Part shown: piece by piece, positions 34,462-43,451 of the stretch
How the letters are laid out: each line of letters opens with the position of its first letter
Position numbering within the stretch: the stretch's first letter is position 1
Source of the DNA: Pseudomonas sp. MM223
GTDB lineage: Bacteria > Pseudomonadota > Gammaproteobacteria > Pseudomonadales > Pseudomonadaceae
Reading direction: 5' to 3'
Length of the DNA stretch: 64,000 nt
Assembly: GCA_947090765.1 (NCBI GenBank)
Contig: OX352322.1
Location: 1,631,501 to 1,695,500, forward strand
Translations under genes and position numbers: made by a program
Notes under the pieces: model-generated
Databases searched by the model: none
The model's input: only the letters and a program-made list of their open reading frames with translations
What the model was told of the DNA's origin: nothing

Positions 34462-36155
34462 AGAAATGGACTACCGCGTGCCCCGACTGGGAGAGCAGGA
34501 TCGTTCGTGGCCAGGCACTCGTGCCGGTGGAGCCCATCTTCCCCGAGCAGGCAGAAGATGCTCTCGACGTGTTTTGCAACCTTCGAATGGTTGATGCCGA
34601 CGGTAGCCCCCTGATGGGGGATACCTGTCGCAGCTGGGTGCTTGATGTTGTGGCCGCGCTCTTCGGCGCTTATGACGCCGACGCCGGCCGCAGGCTGATC
34701 ACCAACTACTTCCTGATGGTGAGCAAGAAGAACGGCAAGTCGACGATCGCCGCGGGCATCATGCTCACGGCCCTGATCTTGAACACCCGGCCCTCTGGCG
34801 AGTTCCTGATCCTGGCGCCGACGAAGGAAGCGGCTGACAACGCGTTCAAGCCGATCCGGGACATGATCGATGCGGACGAGGACCTGCAGGCCAGGTTCCA
34901 CGTGCAGGAATACAACCGGATCGTCACCGACAACCTGAACAAGGCAAACCTGAAGGTGGTGGCGGCCGACTCGGCCACTGTCACTGGCAAGAAAGCGACT
35001 GGTGTGTTCATTGACGAACTCTGGGAGTTCGGCAAGCAGGCCAAGTCGGCGAAGATGCTGGTCGAGGCCACCGGCGGCCTGGCGTCACGCCCAGAGGGGT
35101 TTGTTTTCTACTGCACCACTCAGTCCGACGAGCCGCCGGCCGGCGCCTTCAAGGCCAAGCTGGACTATGCGCGCAAAGTGCGTGACGGGGAGATCGAGGA
35201 CCGGCGCTTCCTGCCCGTGATCTACGAGTTCCCGAAAGAGATGATTGAGCGGAACGAGCACCGCGACCTGGCAAACGCCCATGTGACCAATCCCAACTGG
35301 GGTCTTTCTGTCGATCAGGAAGTGATCGAGCAGAAGTATCAGGAGGCGCAGGCAGAGGGCGAGGGGGCCATACGCGGCTTCTTAGCGAAGCACCTCAACG
35401 TCGAGATCGGCCTGGACCTGCGGTCAGACCGTTGGGCAGGCGCTGACCACTGGGAATCGGCTGCTGAGGCTGTCATGACCCTGGAGAGCCTGCTGCAGCG
35501 CTCCGAAGTGGTTACGGTTGGTATCGACGGTGGTGGTCTTGACGACTTGCTCGGCCTGACAGTGCTGGGCCGCGAGCCCTTGACTCGCCGATGGCTCCAT
35601 TGGGCTCACGCCTGGGCGCACAACATTGTGTTCGAGCGGCGTATGGATATCGCCAGTGTGCTGAGGGATTTCGAGAAGGCGGGCGATCTGACCGTCGTTG
35701 ATCGACCAGGTGATGATGTCCAGCAGGTAGCCGACATCATCTGTGATATCAGGGATCGCGGCCTGCTGCCGGAGAAGCTGGCAATCGGTGTGGACTCGGC
35801 CGGTATCGGCGACATCGTCGACGAGCTCACCACCCGAGAGCGCGGGATCACCATGGAACAGATCGTGGCCATCTCGCAGGGCTGGAAGCTCAACGGCGCG
35901 ATCAAGACGACCGAGCGCAAAGTGGCTGGGGGCGAACTGGTCCACTGCGGCAGCGCGCTGATGAACTGGTGTGTCGGTAATGCCCGTGTCGTTCCGCAAG
36001 GCAATGCCATCACGATTACCAAGCAGGCCAGCGGCTCGGCAAAGATCGATCCGCTGATGTCGACATTCGATGCTGTTTCGCTGATGGCGCTGAACCCGGA
36101 AGGCTCTGGTGATCTCCAGGGCTTCTTTGACAACCCGATCATGGTAGGAATCTGA
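34458..36155 (+). CDS. Terminase large subunit
   Basis: Packaging ATPase/nuclease, 565 aa. Walker A-like MVSKKNGKSTIAAGIMLTAL near residue 90, Walker B GVFIDELWEF near 180, and RNaseH-like nuclease Asp residues in GIDGGGLDDLLGLTV and IGVDSAGIGDIVDEL. HK97/Terminase_1 type, which fits cos packaging. Confidence 0.94.
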   Translation: MKKWTTACPDWESRIVRGQALVPVEPIFPEQAEDALDVFCNLRMVDADGSPLMGDTCRSWVLDVVAALFGAYDADAGRRLITNYFLMVSKKNGKSTIAAGIMLTALILNTRPSGEFLILAPTKEAADNAFKPIRDMIDADEDLQARFHVQEYNRIVTDNLNKANLKVVAADSATVTGKKATGVFIDELWEFGKQAKSAKMLVEATGGLASRPEGFVFYCTTQSDEPPAGAFKAKLDYARKVRDGEIEDRRFLPVIYEFPKEMIERNEHRDLANAHVTNPNWGLSVDQEVIEQKYQEAQAEGEGAIRGFLAKHLNVEIGLDLRSDRWAGADHWESAAEAVMTLESLLQRSEVVTVGIDGGGLDDLLGLTVLGREPLTRRWLHWAHAWAHNIVFERRMDIASVLRDFEKAGDLTVVDRPGDDVQQVADIICDIRDRGLLPEKLAIGVDSAGIGDIVDELTTRERGITMEQIVAISQGWKLNGAIKTTERKVAGGELVHCGSALMNWCVGNARVVPQGNAITITKQASGSAKIDPLMSTFDAVSLMALNPEGSGDLQGFFDNPIMVGI

Positions 36156-37552
36156 TGGCCGACAAGAAACCGGGCCGGGTGAAGGCTGCGCTGCAAAACT
36201 GGCTCGGGGTGCCGATAGGCCTGAAGGACGGCGCATTTTGGCAAGAATGGTTCGGCAGCTCTGCATCTGGAAAGCACGTATCGGTCGACAAGGCCATGCA
36301 GTTGTCCACGGTATGGGCATGCGTAAGGCTGCTGTCCGAGTCCGTCTCTACGCTGCCGCTCAAGCTTTTTCGGCGCCTTCCCGACGGATCACGCGAGGTC
36401 GCCAAAGACCATCCGCTGTTCCGCGTGCTTTGCCGCATCCCGAACGCCGAGATGACCCCGCAGCGCTTCATGCTGCTGGTGGTGGCGAGCATCTGCCTTC
36501 GAGGCAATGCGTTCGTCGAGAAGAAGATGATCGGCAGCCGGATCATCGCCCTGGTGCCGCTTCTGCCCCAGTCCATGAGGGTGAAGCGGCAGGACAACGG
36601 GCGCCTAAAGTACACCTACAACGAGAATGGCGTGGATCGCGACATTCCCGAGAAGAACCTGATGCACATCCGCGGCTTTGGCCTGGACGGGGTGTGCGGG
36701 ATGCTTCCGGTAACCACCGGGCGCGAGATCTTCGGCTCGGCGATGGCGATCGAGGAGGCCGCGGCGAAGGTGTTCGCACAGGGCATGCAGGCGTCCGGCA
36801 TCCTGAGCAGCGACGCCAAGATCACACCGCAGCAGCGCGAGCAGCTTCGGGCCAGCATGCAGGCGTTCATGGGGTCGAAGAACGCCGGCAAGATCATGGT
36901 GGCGGAGGCAGGCTTCAAGTACCAGGGCATCACGATGAACCCTGAGGCCGCCCAGATGCTGGAGTCCAGGTCTTTCGGGATCGAGGAAATGTGCCGTTGG
37001 TTCCGTGTGCCGCCCTTCATGGTCGGTCACATGGACAAGCAGTCCAGCTGGGCTGCTTCGGTTGAGGCGCAAAACCTTCACTTCCTCACCAACAGTCTGC
37101 GGCCGCTACTGGTCAACATCGAGCAGGAAATCACTCGTTGCCTGATCGGCGACGCCGATGCCGACGACTACTTCGCCGAGTTCGCGGTGGAAGGTCTGCT
37201 GCGCGCGGACAGCGCCGGCCGCGGGGCCTGGTACAACACGGCTCTGCAAAATGGCTGGATGTCTCGCAACGAGGTGCGGCGGCTTGAGAACCTGCCGCCA
37301 ATCCCGGGCGGTGACACCTACACGGTCCAGTCTGCGTTGGTGCCTCTGGATCAACTCGGGAAGCCCAGCGCAGGCGTATCGCCGGCGGCCTCGGCATTCA
37401 TGCTTCGACTGGTCTCGGCGCGCAACAACGATGACCGGGATGCCATCAACAAGGCGGTAGAGCTGGCGTCCCAGGCTCTGGAAGCCGGAAACCCGGACGG
37501 CCCAATGATGGCCCACGCGCTGATATCGATGCCGCTGCTCAAAGCGGCCTGA
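36155..37552 (+). CDS. Portal protein (HK97 family)
   Basis: 465 aa dodecameric head portal. Family features: STVWACVRLLSESVSTLPLK near residue 50, the FGLDGVCGMLPV region and SWAASVEAQNLHFLTNSLRP. Overlaps the terminase stop by one base (TGATG). Followed by the protease gene. Confidence 0.94.
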   Translation: MADKKPGRVKAALQNWLGVPIGLKDGAFWQEWFGSSASGKHVSVDKAMQLSTVWACVRLLSESVSTLPLKLFRRLPDGSREVAKDHPLFRVLCRIPNAEMTPQRFMLLVVASICLRGNAFVEKKMIGSRIIALVPLLPQSMRVKRQDNGRLKYTYNENGVDRDIPEKNLMHIRGFGLDGVCGMLPVTTGREIFGSAMAIEEAAAKVFAQGMQASGILSSDAKITPQQREQLRASMQAFMGSKNAGKIMVAEAGFKYQGITMNPEAAQMLESRSFGIEEMCRWFRVPPFMVGHMDKQSSWAASVEAQNLHFLTNSLRPLLVNIEQEITRCLIGDADADDYFAEFAVEGLLRADSAGRGAWYNTALQNGWMSRNEVRRLENLPPIPGGDTYTVQSALVPLDQLGKPSAGVSPAASAFMLRLVSARNNDDRDAINKAVELASQALEAGNPDGPMMAHALISMPLLKAA

Positions 37553-37565
37553 CCTGGAGTAACCC

Positions 37566-38442
37566 ATGACTCTCAAGACACTACCGGCAGCGCCGGCGGT
37601 GCGGCCACACGCGCGCGTCGAATCCGATCTACTGCCAAAGGCGATGGAGCGCTGGAATCCCGCAATCAAGGCGGCAGCCGGTGACGACTCCACCACGATA
37701 ACCATGTACGACCCGATCGGCATGGATTGGTGGACGGGCGAGGGCGTCACCGCCAAGCGCGTGAGCGCCGCGCTTCGCAGTATCGGCGACAAAGACATCA
37801 CCGTGAAGATCAACAGCCCTGGCGGTGATGTTTTCGAAGGCTTGGCGATCTACAACCTGCTGCGCGAGCACAAGGGCAAGGTGACCGTCCAAGTGCTTGG
37901 CCTGGCTGCCTCGGCTGCCTCGTTCATTGCCATGGCTGGCGATGAAATCCAGATCGCCCGCGCCGGCTTCATGATGATCCACAACGCGTGGACCATTGCC
38001 GCAGGCGACCGAAACGACTTCACCGAAGTCGCTGACTTCCTCGACCAGATCGACGGCACCTTGGCCGACATTTACTCGGTCAGAACCGGCGATGAGGTCG
38101 CCGCAATGCGCGCCCTCATGGATGTCGAGACGTGGATGGGCGGGAGCGGGGCCGTAGAAGCGGGCTTCGCTGACGGCCTTCTCCCATCGGACGCCGCGCA
38201 GGAAGACCCACAGGCCAAGGCGCCGCACCAGATCGCAGGCTCGCCGACTGGACGCGATTCTGGCGAAGCAGGGCATGCCCCGCTCCGAGCGCCGATCCCT
38301 GATTCAAGAACTCAAAGGGGGTACGCCTGGCGCTGCCCCCTCCGGTACGCGCAGCGCTGCCGAAACCCCGGCCGATCTGGCCAACCACTTTGCCGATCTA
38401 CAGGCCGCCATGTCGCGGTTCTCGGCAGCAGCCCTCAAGTAA
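37566..38442 (+). CDS. ClpP-like prohead protease, frameshifted
   Basis: Maturation protease of the procapsid. Conserved KINSPGGDVFEGLAIYN, catalytic Ser in AASAASFIAMAGDEI, then MIHNAWT. The frame shifts by one near 38216-38230 (AAGGCGCCGCACC): after it the true C-terminus runs in the next frame (RRLDAILAKQGMPRSERRSL ... FSAAALK, stop 38440-38442). Read without the shift it wrongly fuses to the capsid gene in one 701-codon frame. GGAG precedes ATG 37566. Confidence 0.85.
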
Positions 38443-38456
38443 CCGGAGAAAATCCC

Positions 38457-39671
38457 ATGGCAGATAACACCGCTGACCTGCTGAAGCAGGTATCCGCCGA
38501 GCTCAAGCAGGCAACCAGCGATTTCAGCAAGCAGGCCGAAAACGCCTTGGCCGAGGCCAAGAAGGCCGGCGGCCTGTCCGAACAAACCAAAAACGCAGTC
38601 GACGAACTGGCGACCAAGTTCAACAGCCTGACCGAGGCCGAGAAGCAGCTGAAAGCCCAGCTTGGCGAACTCGAACAGGAGTTCGCGCGTCTGCCTTCCG
38701 CAGGTGCCCCGCAAGCCCAGGACAGCCTGGGCGGCGTCGTGATCAAAAGCGAAGCGCTGAAACAGTTCGCCGCCAGCATCGAGGGTGGCAAGCGCGTCAA
38801 CATTCCAGTCAGTGCAGCCCTGCTGTCCAGTGATGTTCCGGCCGGCATCGTCGAGCCTCAGCGCCTGCCCGGTATCGACACCGCGCCGAAGCAGCGGCTG
38901 TTCATCCGTGACCTGATCGCCCCGGGCCGAACCACTGCCCCGGCGATCTTCTGGGTACAGCAGACCGGCTTCACCAACGCCGCCAAAGTCGTGGCCGAGG
39001 GCACCGCCAAGCCCTACTCCAACATCGAATTCGCGTCGAAACTCACTGCAGTTTCGACCATCGCCCACATGTTCAAGGCCTCCAAACAGATCTTGGACGA
39101 TTTCGCCCAGTTGGGTTCGACCATCGATGTCGAAATGCGATACGGCCTCAAGTACGTCGAGGAGCAGGAGATCCTGTTTGGTGACGGCACTGGCGTTCAC
39201 CTGCACGGCATCGTCCCTCAGGCCTCGAAATACGTCCCGGCATTCGAAGTGGAGAAACGGTCGGGCATCGATGATCTCCGCCTGGCGATGTTGCAGGCCC
39301 AGCTGGCGCGCTTGCCGGCTTCCGGTCATGTCCTGCACTTCATGGACTGGGCCAAGATCGAACTGACCAAGGACACGCTGGGTCGCTACATCCTCGCCAA
39401 CCCGCTGGGCCTGGCTGGTCCTGTGCTGTGGGGGCTGCCGGTGGTGGCCACCGAGGTCGCTGCTTTCCTGGGCAAGTTCCTGACCGGTGCATTCCAAACT
39501 GGCGCTCAGCTGTTCGATCGTGAAGACGCCAACGTGGTGATCTCGACCGAAAACGCCGACGACTTCGAGAAGAACCTGATCTCGATCCGCTGTGAAGAGC
39601 GCGCTGCGCTGGCGGTCAAGCGTCCGGAAGCGTTCATCTTCGGTGAATTCGCCGCCCCGGTCACTCCGTAA
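38457..39671 (+). CDS. Major capsid protein (HK97 fold)
   Basis: 404 aa. ATG 38457 with CCGGAGAAA upstream. The N-terminal coiled-coil delta domain (AELKQATSDFSKQAENALAE, residues 1-95) would be removed by the protease; the HK97 core follows (VTLIAHMFKASKQ-like region, LKYVEEQEILFGDGTG and the P-domain). The start corrects the apparent fusion with the protease. Confidence 0.92.
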   Translation: MADNTADLLKQVSAELKQATSDFSKQAENALAEAKKAGGLSEQTKNAVDELATKFNSLTEAEKQLKAQLGELEQEFARLPSAGAPQAQDSLGGVVIKSEALKQFAASIEGGKRVNIPVSAALLSSDVPAGIVEPQRLPGIDTAPKQRLFIRDLIAPGRTTAPAIFWVQQTGFTNAAKVVAEGTAKPYSNIEFASKLTAVSTIAHMFKASKQILDDFAQLGSTIDVEMRYGLKYVEEQEILFGDGTGVHLHGIVPQASKYVPAFEVEKRSGIDDLRLAMLQAQLARLPASGHVLHFMDWAKIELTKDTLGRYILANPLGLAGPVLWGLPVVATEVAAFLGKFLTGAFQTGAQLFDREDANVVISTENADDFEKNLISIRCEERAALAVKRPEAFIFGEFAAPVTP

Positions 39672-39714
39672 CCCAATGTGAGGGCCGCACAAGATGCGGC
39701 CCCTGGAGGCATTC

Positions 39715-40104
39715 ATGAAGCTCAAAACCCTGAAACCTCTGTACCTGGGTGGCCAAACACTGGTGGAGGGCACGGCCTTCGAAACCATCGAGCAGCACGG
39801 ACGCCAGTTGATCCAGAAGGGCTATGCAGAGCTGGACGACTCGGAAAGCGAGGTGGTGGTGACCATTTCGCAGGAAGATGCAGCTGGCGCGGGCGTGCTG
39901 ACCACCAGCAGCCTGGGGGCGGTAGCCTTGCCGATTTCTCCGCCAGTCGCCGCCTTCAAGGCTAAGCACAAGGGCGCTGGCAAGTACATCGTGGTGGACG
40001 CTGAAGGCAACCAGGTTGGCGAGTTCTCCGGTAACCAGGAAGAAGCCAATGCGGAAGCTGAGCGACTGATCGCCGGTGGTGAGCCGGCGCAGGCCGAGGA
40101 GTAA
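39715..40104 (+). CDS. Hypothetical head protein, 129 aa
   Basis: ATG 39715, GGAGG upstream. N-terminal SH3-like stretch (LKPLYLGGQTLVEGTAFETI) as in small proteins found between capsid and connector genes, then an acidic C-terminus. Possibly a head decoration or completion protein; not assigned to a family. Confidence 0.6.
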   Translation: MKLKTLKPLYLGGQTLVEGTAFETIEQHGRQLIQKGYAELDDSESEVVVTISQEDAAGAGVLTTSSLGAVALPISPPVAAFKAKHKGAGKYIVVDAEGNQVGEFSGNQEEANAEAERLIAGGEPAQAEE

Positions 40105-40107
40105 CCC

Positions 40108-40584
40108 ATGCCCGTGATCGCCATCGATCTGGCCATGCATCACCTGCTGGCCGAGCCGGAAGATCAGGTGCTGGTCGAGGCGCAGCTTGGTGCAGCGGAA
40201 GATGCGGCGATGGGGTTCCTCAACCGCCGCTTCTACCTAGACCAGGTGGCGCTCGATGAAGCTCGCGCCGGCGTTCAGGCGGCCATGCGGCAAGCCAAGG
40301 AGGCGAATGCTGAGGCGGTCGCCGCCGCCGAGGCCGAGCAGGATCACACCCTGCGCTGTCGCCTGCTCGAACACGCCCGCCAGGCGCTGGCCGACGCATA
40401 CGACCAGGCAGACGCCATCGCCTACGGCATGGTGCTCAACCCGGCGATTCAAGCAGCCTGCCTGCTCAAGCTGGGCCACCTGTTCGCCAACCGCGAGGAG
40501 GTGGTCACAGGGACCACCGCCACAGAACTGCCACTCGCGTCCCAGCACCTGCTGATGCCGTACCGCATCCGGATGGGTGTGTGA
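40108..40584 (+). CDS. Head-tail connector (gp6-like)
   Basis: 158 aa adaptor that sits on the portal. The gp6/YqbG pattern: AMHHLLAEPEDQVLVEAQLG, AAMGFLNRRFYLD and IQAACLLKLGHLFANREEVV. A long Ala/Glu helix (about residues 55-90) is inserted in the middle. Located in the standard place. Confidence 0.85.
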   Translation: MPVIAIDLAMHHLLAEPEDQVLVEAQLGAAEDAAMGFLNRRFYLDQVALDEARAGVQAAMRQAKEANAEAVAAAEAEQDHTLRCRLLEHARQALADAYDQADAIAYGMVLNPAIQAACLLKLGHLFANREEVVTGTTATELPLASQHLLMPYRIRMGV

Positions 40585-40925
40585 TGCAGGCCGGCAAGCT
40601 CCGGCACCGCATCGACATTCAGGAGCCGAAAGCGGTGCGTGACCCAGTGACCCTGGAGTTTGGGGAGCCAGAATGGGTCGCTCGCTGGGAGAAGTGCCCA
40701 GCCAGAGTCGAAGACCTGTCGGCCAGGGACTTCGTTGCCGCCCAGGCCGGCCAGGCACAGGCCACGAGTCGGATGGTTATCCGATACCGGCCTGGCGTCC
40801 TACCCACCATGCGCATCCTTTACCGGGGTGAGGTGTATAGCATCGTTGGCCCGCCACTAGCCGACGCTAAGTCTGGCCTCGACTACCTGACGATCTTGGT
40901 CGATAAGGGGGTGAAGGATGGCTGA
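40584..40925 (+). CDS. Head closure / head-tail adaptor
   Basis: 113 aa; AGKLRHRIDIQEPKAVRDPV and SRMVIRYRPGVLPTMRILY are typical of the SPP1 gp16/HK97 gp7 stopper family. TGATG overlap fixes the ATG at 40584. Confidence 0.88.
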   Translation: MQAGKLRHRIDIQEPKAVRDPVTLEFGEPEWVARWEKCPARVEDLSARDFVAAQAGQAQATSRMVIRYRPGVLPTMRILYRGEVYSIVGPPLADAKSGLDYLTILVDKGVKDG

Positions 40926-41403
40926 TGGTGTCGAGTTCAGCATCACCGGCTTGGATACCCTGCTGGGGAAGCTGGAGTCGGTCAGCTACGACGTTCGGCG
41001 CAAGGGTGGCCGGGCTGCGCTACGCAAGGCGGCCCAGGTGGTGGTGCAAAAGGCCAAGGAGGGAGCCGAGCGGATTGACGACAAGGCGACCGGCCGGTCG
41101 ATATCGGACAACATCGCGTTGCGCTGGAATGGCCGCCTCTTTAAGCAGACCGGTGACCTCGGCTTCCGGATAGGTGTGCTACACGGCGCCGTGCTCAAGG
41201 ATGGCGGTGATCTCAGCCAGAACGCCCCGACGCCGCACTGGCGCCTGTTCGAGTTCGGTACCGAGAAAATGGCCGCTGCCCCGTTCATGCGTCCGGCTCT
41301 GGCCAACAGCATCAGCGAGGTGACCAACACCTTCGTAACCGAGTACGAAAAATCCATTGACCGCGCTATCAAGCGCGCAGCGAAGAAGGCAGCTTCCCGA
41401 TGA
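40918..41403 (+). CDS. HK97 gp10-family tail protein
   Basis: 161 aa; GGRAALRKAAQVVVQKAKEG and the family-typical RLFEFGTEKMAAAPFMRPAL. Acts at the head-tail joining step. Overlaps its neighbours. Confidence 0.9.
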   Translation: MADGVEFSITGLDTLLGKLESVSYDVRRKGGRAALRKAAQVVVQKAKEGAERIDDKATGRSISDNIALRWNGRLFKQTGDLGFRIGVLHGAVLKDGGDLSQNAPTPHWRLFEFGTEKMAAAPFMRPALANSISEVTNTFVTEYEKSIDRAIKRAAKKAASR

Positions 41404-41768
41404 CACCACCGATTGCGCAGGCCTGCTTGCAGAGCTCTGCCGTCACGGCACTGCTCGGCACCGGCACTGATATGCGGCTCTATTCGTTTGGTGAGGCGCC
41501 ACAGGGTGTGACGAAGCCCTATGCCGTCTGGCAGATCGTCAGCGGCAACCCTGAGAACTACCTGGCGGGCCGCCCGGATGCCGACAGCGTCACGCTGCAG
41601 GTCGACGTGTACGCGACCACCGGTGACATCGCGCGAAAGGTCCGTGACTCGATCCGTGACGCCATTGAGCTGGAGGCCTACATCACCCGCTGGGGCGCCG
41701 AGGGGCGCGATACCGAGACGACCAGTTACCGCGCCAGTTTCGACGTTGACTGGTGGGTTTCCCGTTGA
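41400..41768 (+). CDS. Tail completion protein (DUF3168)
   Basis: 122 aa; KPYAVWQIVSGNPENYLAGR, VTLQVDVYATTGDIARKV, as in DUF3168/gp17 tail terminators. Ends the connector operon; a terminator follows. Confidence 0.88.
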   Translation: MTPPIAQACLQSSAVTALLGTGTDMRLYSFGEAPQGVTKPYAVWQIVSGNPENYLAGRPDADSVTLQVDVYATTGDIARKVRDSIRDAIELEAYITRWGAEGRDTETTSYRASFDVDWWVSR

Positions 41769-41786
41769 AATTTAGATAGACCCGAT

Positions 41787-41808
41787 GCCCGCCCAGTGCG
41801 GGCTTTTT
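41787..41808 (+). terminator. Terminator between connector and tail genes
   Basis: GCCCGC-CCAGT-GCGGGC followed by TTTTTC. Perfect 6-bp stem 19 bp after the tail-completion stop. Confidence 0.82.
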
Positions 41809-41830
41809 CATTCCTGACTGGAGAAAAACC

Positions 41831-42331
41831 ATGTCGATGAACGCTCAGGGCGCCCAGCTCTACGCGCTGCTGCCGCCTGCCAATGGCGGATCTGGCCCCA
41901 AGACCGTGATGGAAGTGGAGTGCCTCACAGCCTTCAACCCCGGCGGCGCCCCTGCCGACCAGATCGATGACACCTGCCTGTCCGACACCGATCGCAAGTA
42001 CAAAAAGGGCCTGCGTACGCCTGGCCAGGCCACTGCCACCATCCTGGCTGACCCGCGCAATGCCAGCCATGTGCGCATGTTCCAGCTGTCCCAGGACGAT
42101 AGCGACGAGGATATCCTGTGGGCTCTCGGTTGGTCTGACGGCAAGGGAATTGCGCCCACCGCCGATGCTGACGGGGATGACTTCGTACTGCCGAAAACTC
42201 GCACTTGGTGCTTGTTCGCCGGCTACGTCGCGGACTTCCCGTTCGACTTCGCCAGCAACGCCTCGGTGAGCACCGCTGCCACCATTCAGCGTTCGGGCAA
42301 ACTCAACTGGGTAGTCAAGGAGAATCCATGA
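41831..42331 (+). CDS. Major tail tube protein
   Basis: 166 aa, beta-rich; [20 protein letters not shown], the [13 protein letters not shown] strand and SKNAS-type C-terminal repeats fit lambda gpV-like tube proteins. GGAG before the ATG. Coupled to gpG (ATGA). Confidence 0.85.
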   Translation: MSMNAQGAQLYALLPPANGGSGPKTVMEVECLTAFNPGGAPADQIDDTCLSDTDRKYKKGLRTPGQATATILADPRNASHVRMFQLSQDDSDEDILWALGWSDGKGIAPTADADGDDFVLPKTRTWCLFAGYVADFPFDFASNASVSTAATIQRSGKLNWVVKENP

Positions 42332-42798
42332 AACTGACACTTGAAGCGCTCAAGGGCGCCGGTTCGTTCACTGGGCGCCCAGTTGAAAAGGAGATCAAGT
42401 GGCGTCAGAACGATACTGACCTCACCGCTACAGTGTTCGTGCGCCCGCTGGGTTACCAGACTGCGGTCAGTGATGTACTCGCGTTCGGCGGCAAGACGGA
42501 CAGCATTGCCGGAAAGATCGCCGCATCGATCTGCGATGAACATGGGAACCCCGTGTTCAGCAGCCCGATGGACATCACTCATGGCCCACTGGATCCGGTC
42601 GAGCTGGAAGCGGACCCGGAAAGCACCAAGCGCCTCGGCTCTCTCGACGGCGCCTTGACGGTCGCACTGCTTTGCGCGATCCATGAGGTGAACGATCTGG
42701 GAAAGACGCCGAACTCGACGAGCTCGATGAAATCTGGCACGAACTCGTCCTCTGCGGCATCGGCGGCTGCACCATCGCGCAAGCGCAGGAAACCCTGA
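42328..42798 (+). CDS. Tail assembly chaperone gpG
   Basis: 156 aa; zero-frame product of the G/GT locus. Binds the tape measure protein during tail assembly. Core [39 protein letters not shown]; the Ser-rich, low-complexity tail after codon 125 is what follows when the ribosome does not shift. Confidence 0.85.
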   Translation: MKLTLEALKGAGSFTGRPVEKEIKWRQNDTDLTATVFVRPLGYQTAVSDVLAFGGKTDSIAGKIAASICDEHGNPVFSSPMDITHGPLDPVELEADPESTKRLGSLDGALTVALLCAIHEVNDLGKTPNSTSSMKSGTNSSSAASAAAPSRKRRKP

Positions 42799-43022
42799 GT
42801 CTGCGCGAATTCAGGTCTTGGGTGAAGTTCAGGCAGCGCCGTGGCTCGCTGCATCTGGGTATGCGGGTTGAGCGCTCGGTAGCTGTGGTCGCCACGATGA
42901 TGGCCAACCGGACGCGCGATCCGAAAACGCGGCCAGAGCCCTACACAATCCAGGACTTCACACCCCATGACCAGGACGACAGGCCGATTTCTTTGCAGGC
43001 GGCCATCGCGTCTTGGACGTAG
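42328..43022 (+). CDS. Tail assembly chaperone gpGT (programmed -1 frameshift)
   Basis: Fusion made by -1 slippage at 42699-42705. After the shift the frame reads [20 protein letters not shown] ... [18 protein letters not shown] and ends at 43022. The T part binds the tail tube protein. Same arrangement as lambda G/GT, between the tube and tape measure genes. Confidence 0.88.
42699..42705 (+). promoter_or_regulatory. GGGAAAG -1 ribosomal slippery site
   Basis: Zero-frame codons ctG GGA AAG; shifting back one base gives GGG AAA G. This is the same heptamer as in lambda G/GT. The downstream frame stays open for 318 bases. Confidence 0.9.
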
Positions 43023-43081
43023 TCGTTCAACCCTGCTGGTTATGATGGTAGATTGGCAGGTTTCGACCAAAGGGATTGGCC

Positions 43082-43405
43082 ATGGAACTAATCACCGGCA
43101 GCTCTTATTTGATTTTGGCTGTCTCGTTTGTTTTGTACTTTCTCCCTATGATGATTGCTTTCAAGCGGCATCATGAGAATTACACCGCGATTTTTATGTT
43201 GAATCTGCTTTTGGGGTGGACTGGTATTGTGTGGCTCGTTTGCCTGATATGGGCATTCATAAGCAGGCCAGTTCCAGTTGGGCAGGTTCAGAGAATCGGT
43301 AGTTCGTCTAGGTATGAAGAGCTTGAGAAAATTTCGGCTCTCCGAAGCAGCGGGGCTTTAACTGCCGAGGAGTTCGACCGGGAGAAGTCTCGAATACTAA
43401 AGTGA
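43082..43405 (+). CDS. Superinfection immunity protein with SHOCT-like tail (moron)
   Basis: 107 aa: two membrane helices (SSYLILAVSFVLYFLPMMIA; FMLNLLLGWTGIVWLVCLIW) as in Imm_superinfect/T4 Imm-like proteins that block DNA entry of related phages. A C-terminal SHOCT-type motif follows (YEELEKISALRSSGALTAEE). AAAGGGA before ATG 43082. AT-rich compared with neighbours, with its own terminator behind it, set between tail chaperones and tape measure; TATGAT at 43041-43046 is a possible -10. Confidence 0.8.
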   Translation: MELITGSSYLILAVSFVLYFLPMMIAFKRHHENYTAIFMLNLLLGWTGIVWLVCLIWAFISRPVPVGQVQRIGSSSRYEELEKISALRSSGALTAEEFDREKSRILK

Positions 43406-43411
43406 AATGGA

Positions 43412-43434
43412 AACCCGCCAAGTGCGGGTTTTTT
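43412..43434 (+). terminator. Terminator of the immunity moron
   Basis: AACCCGC-CAAGT-GCGGGTT then TTTT, 7 bp after the moron stop. Confidence 0.85.
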
Positions 43435-43451
43435 AATGTCCGGAGAAAATA

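Noticed and set aside
37566..39671. A single 701-aa protease-capsid fusion protein
   Set aside because: The protease C-terminus continues in the +1 frame to a stop at 38440, and the capsid has its own ribosome site and ATG at 38457; the fusion is the result of an extra base.
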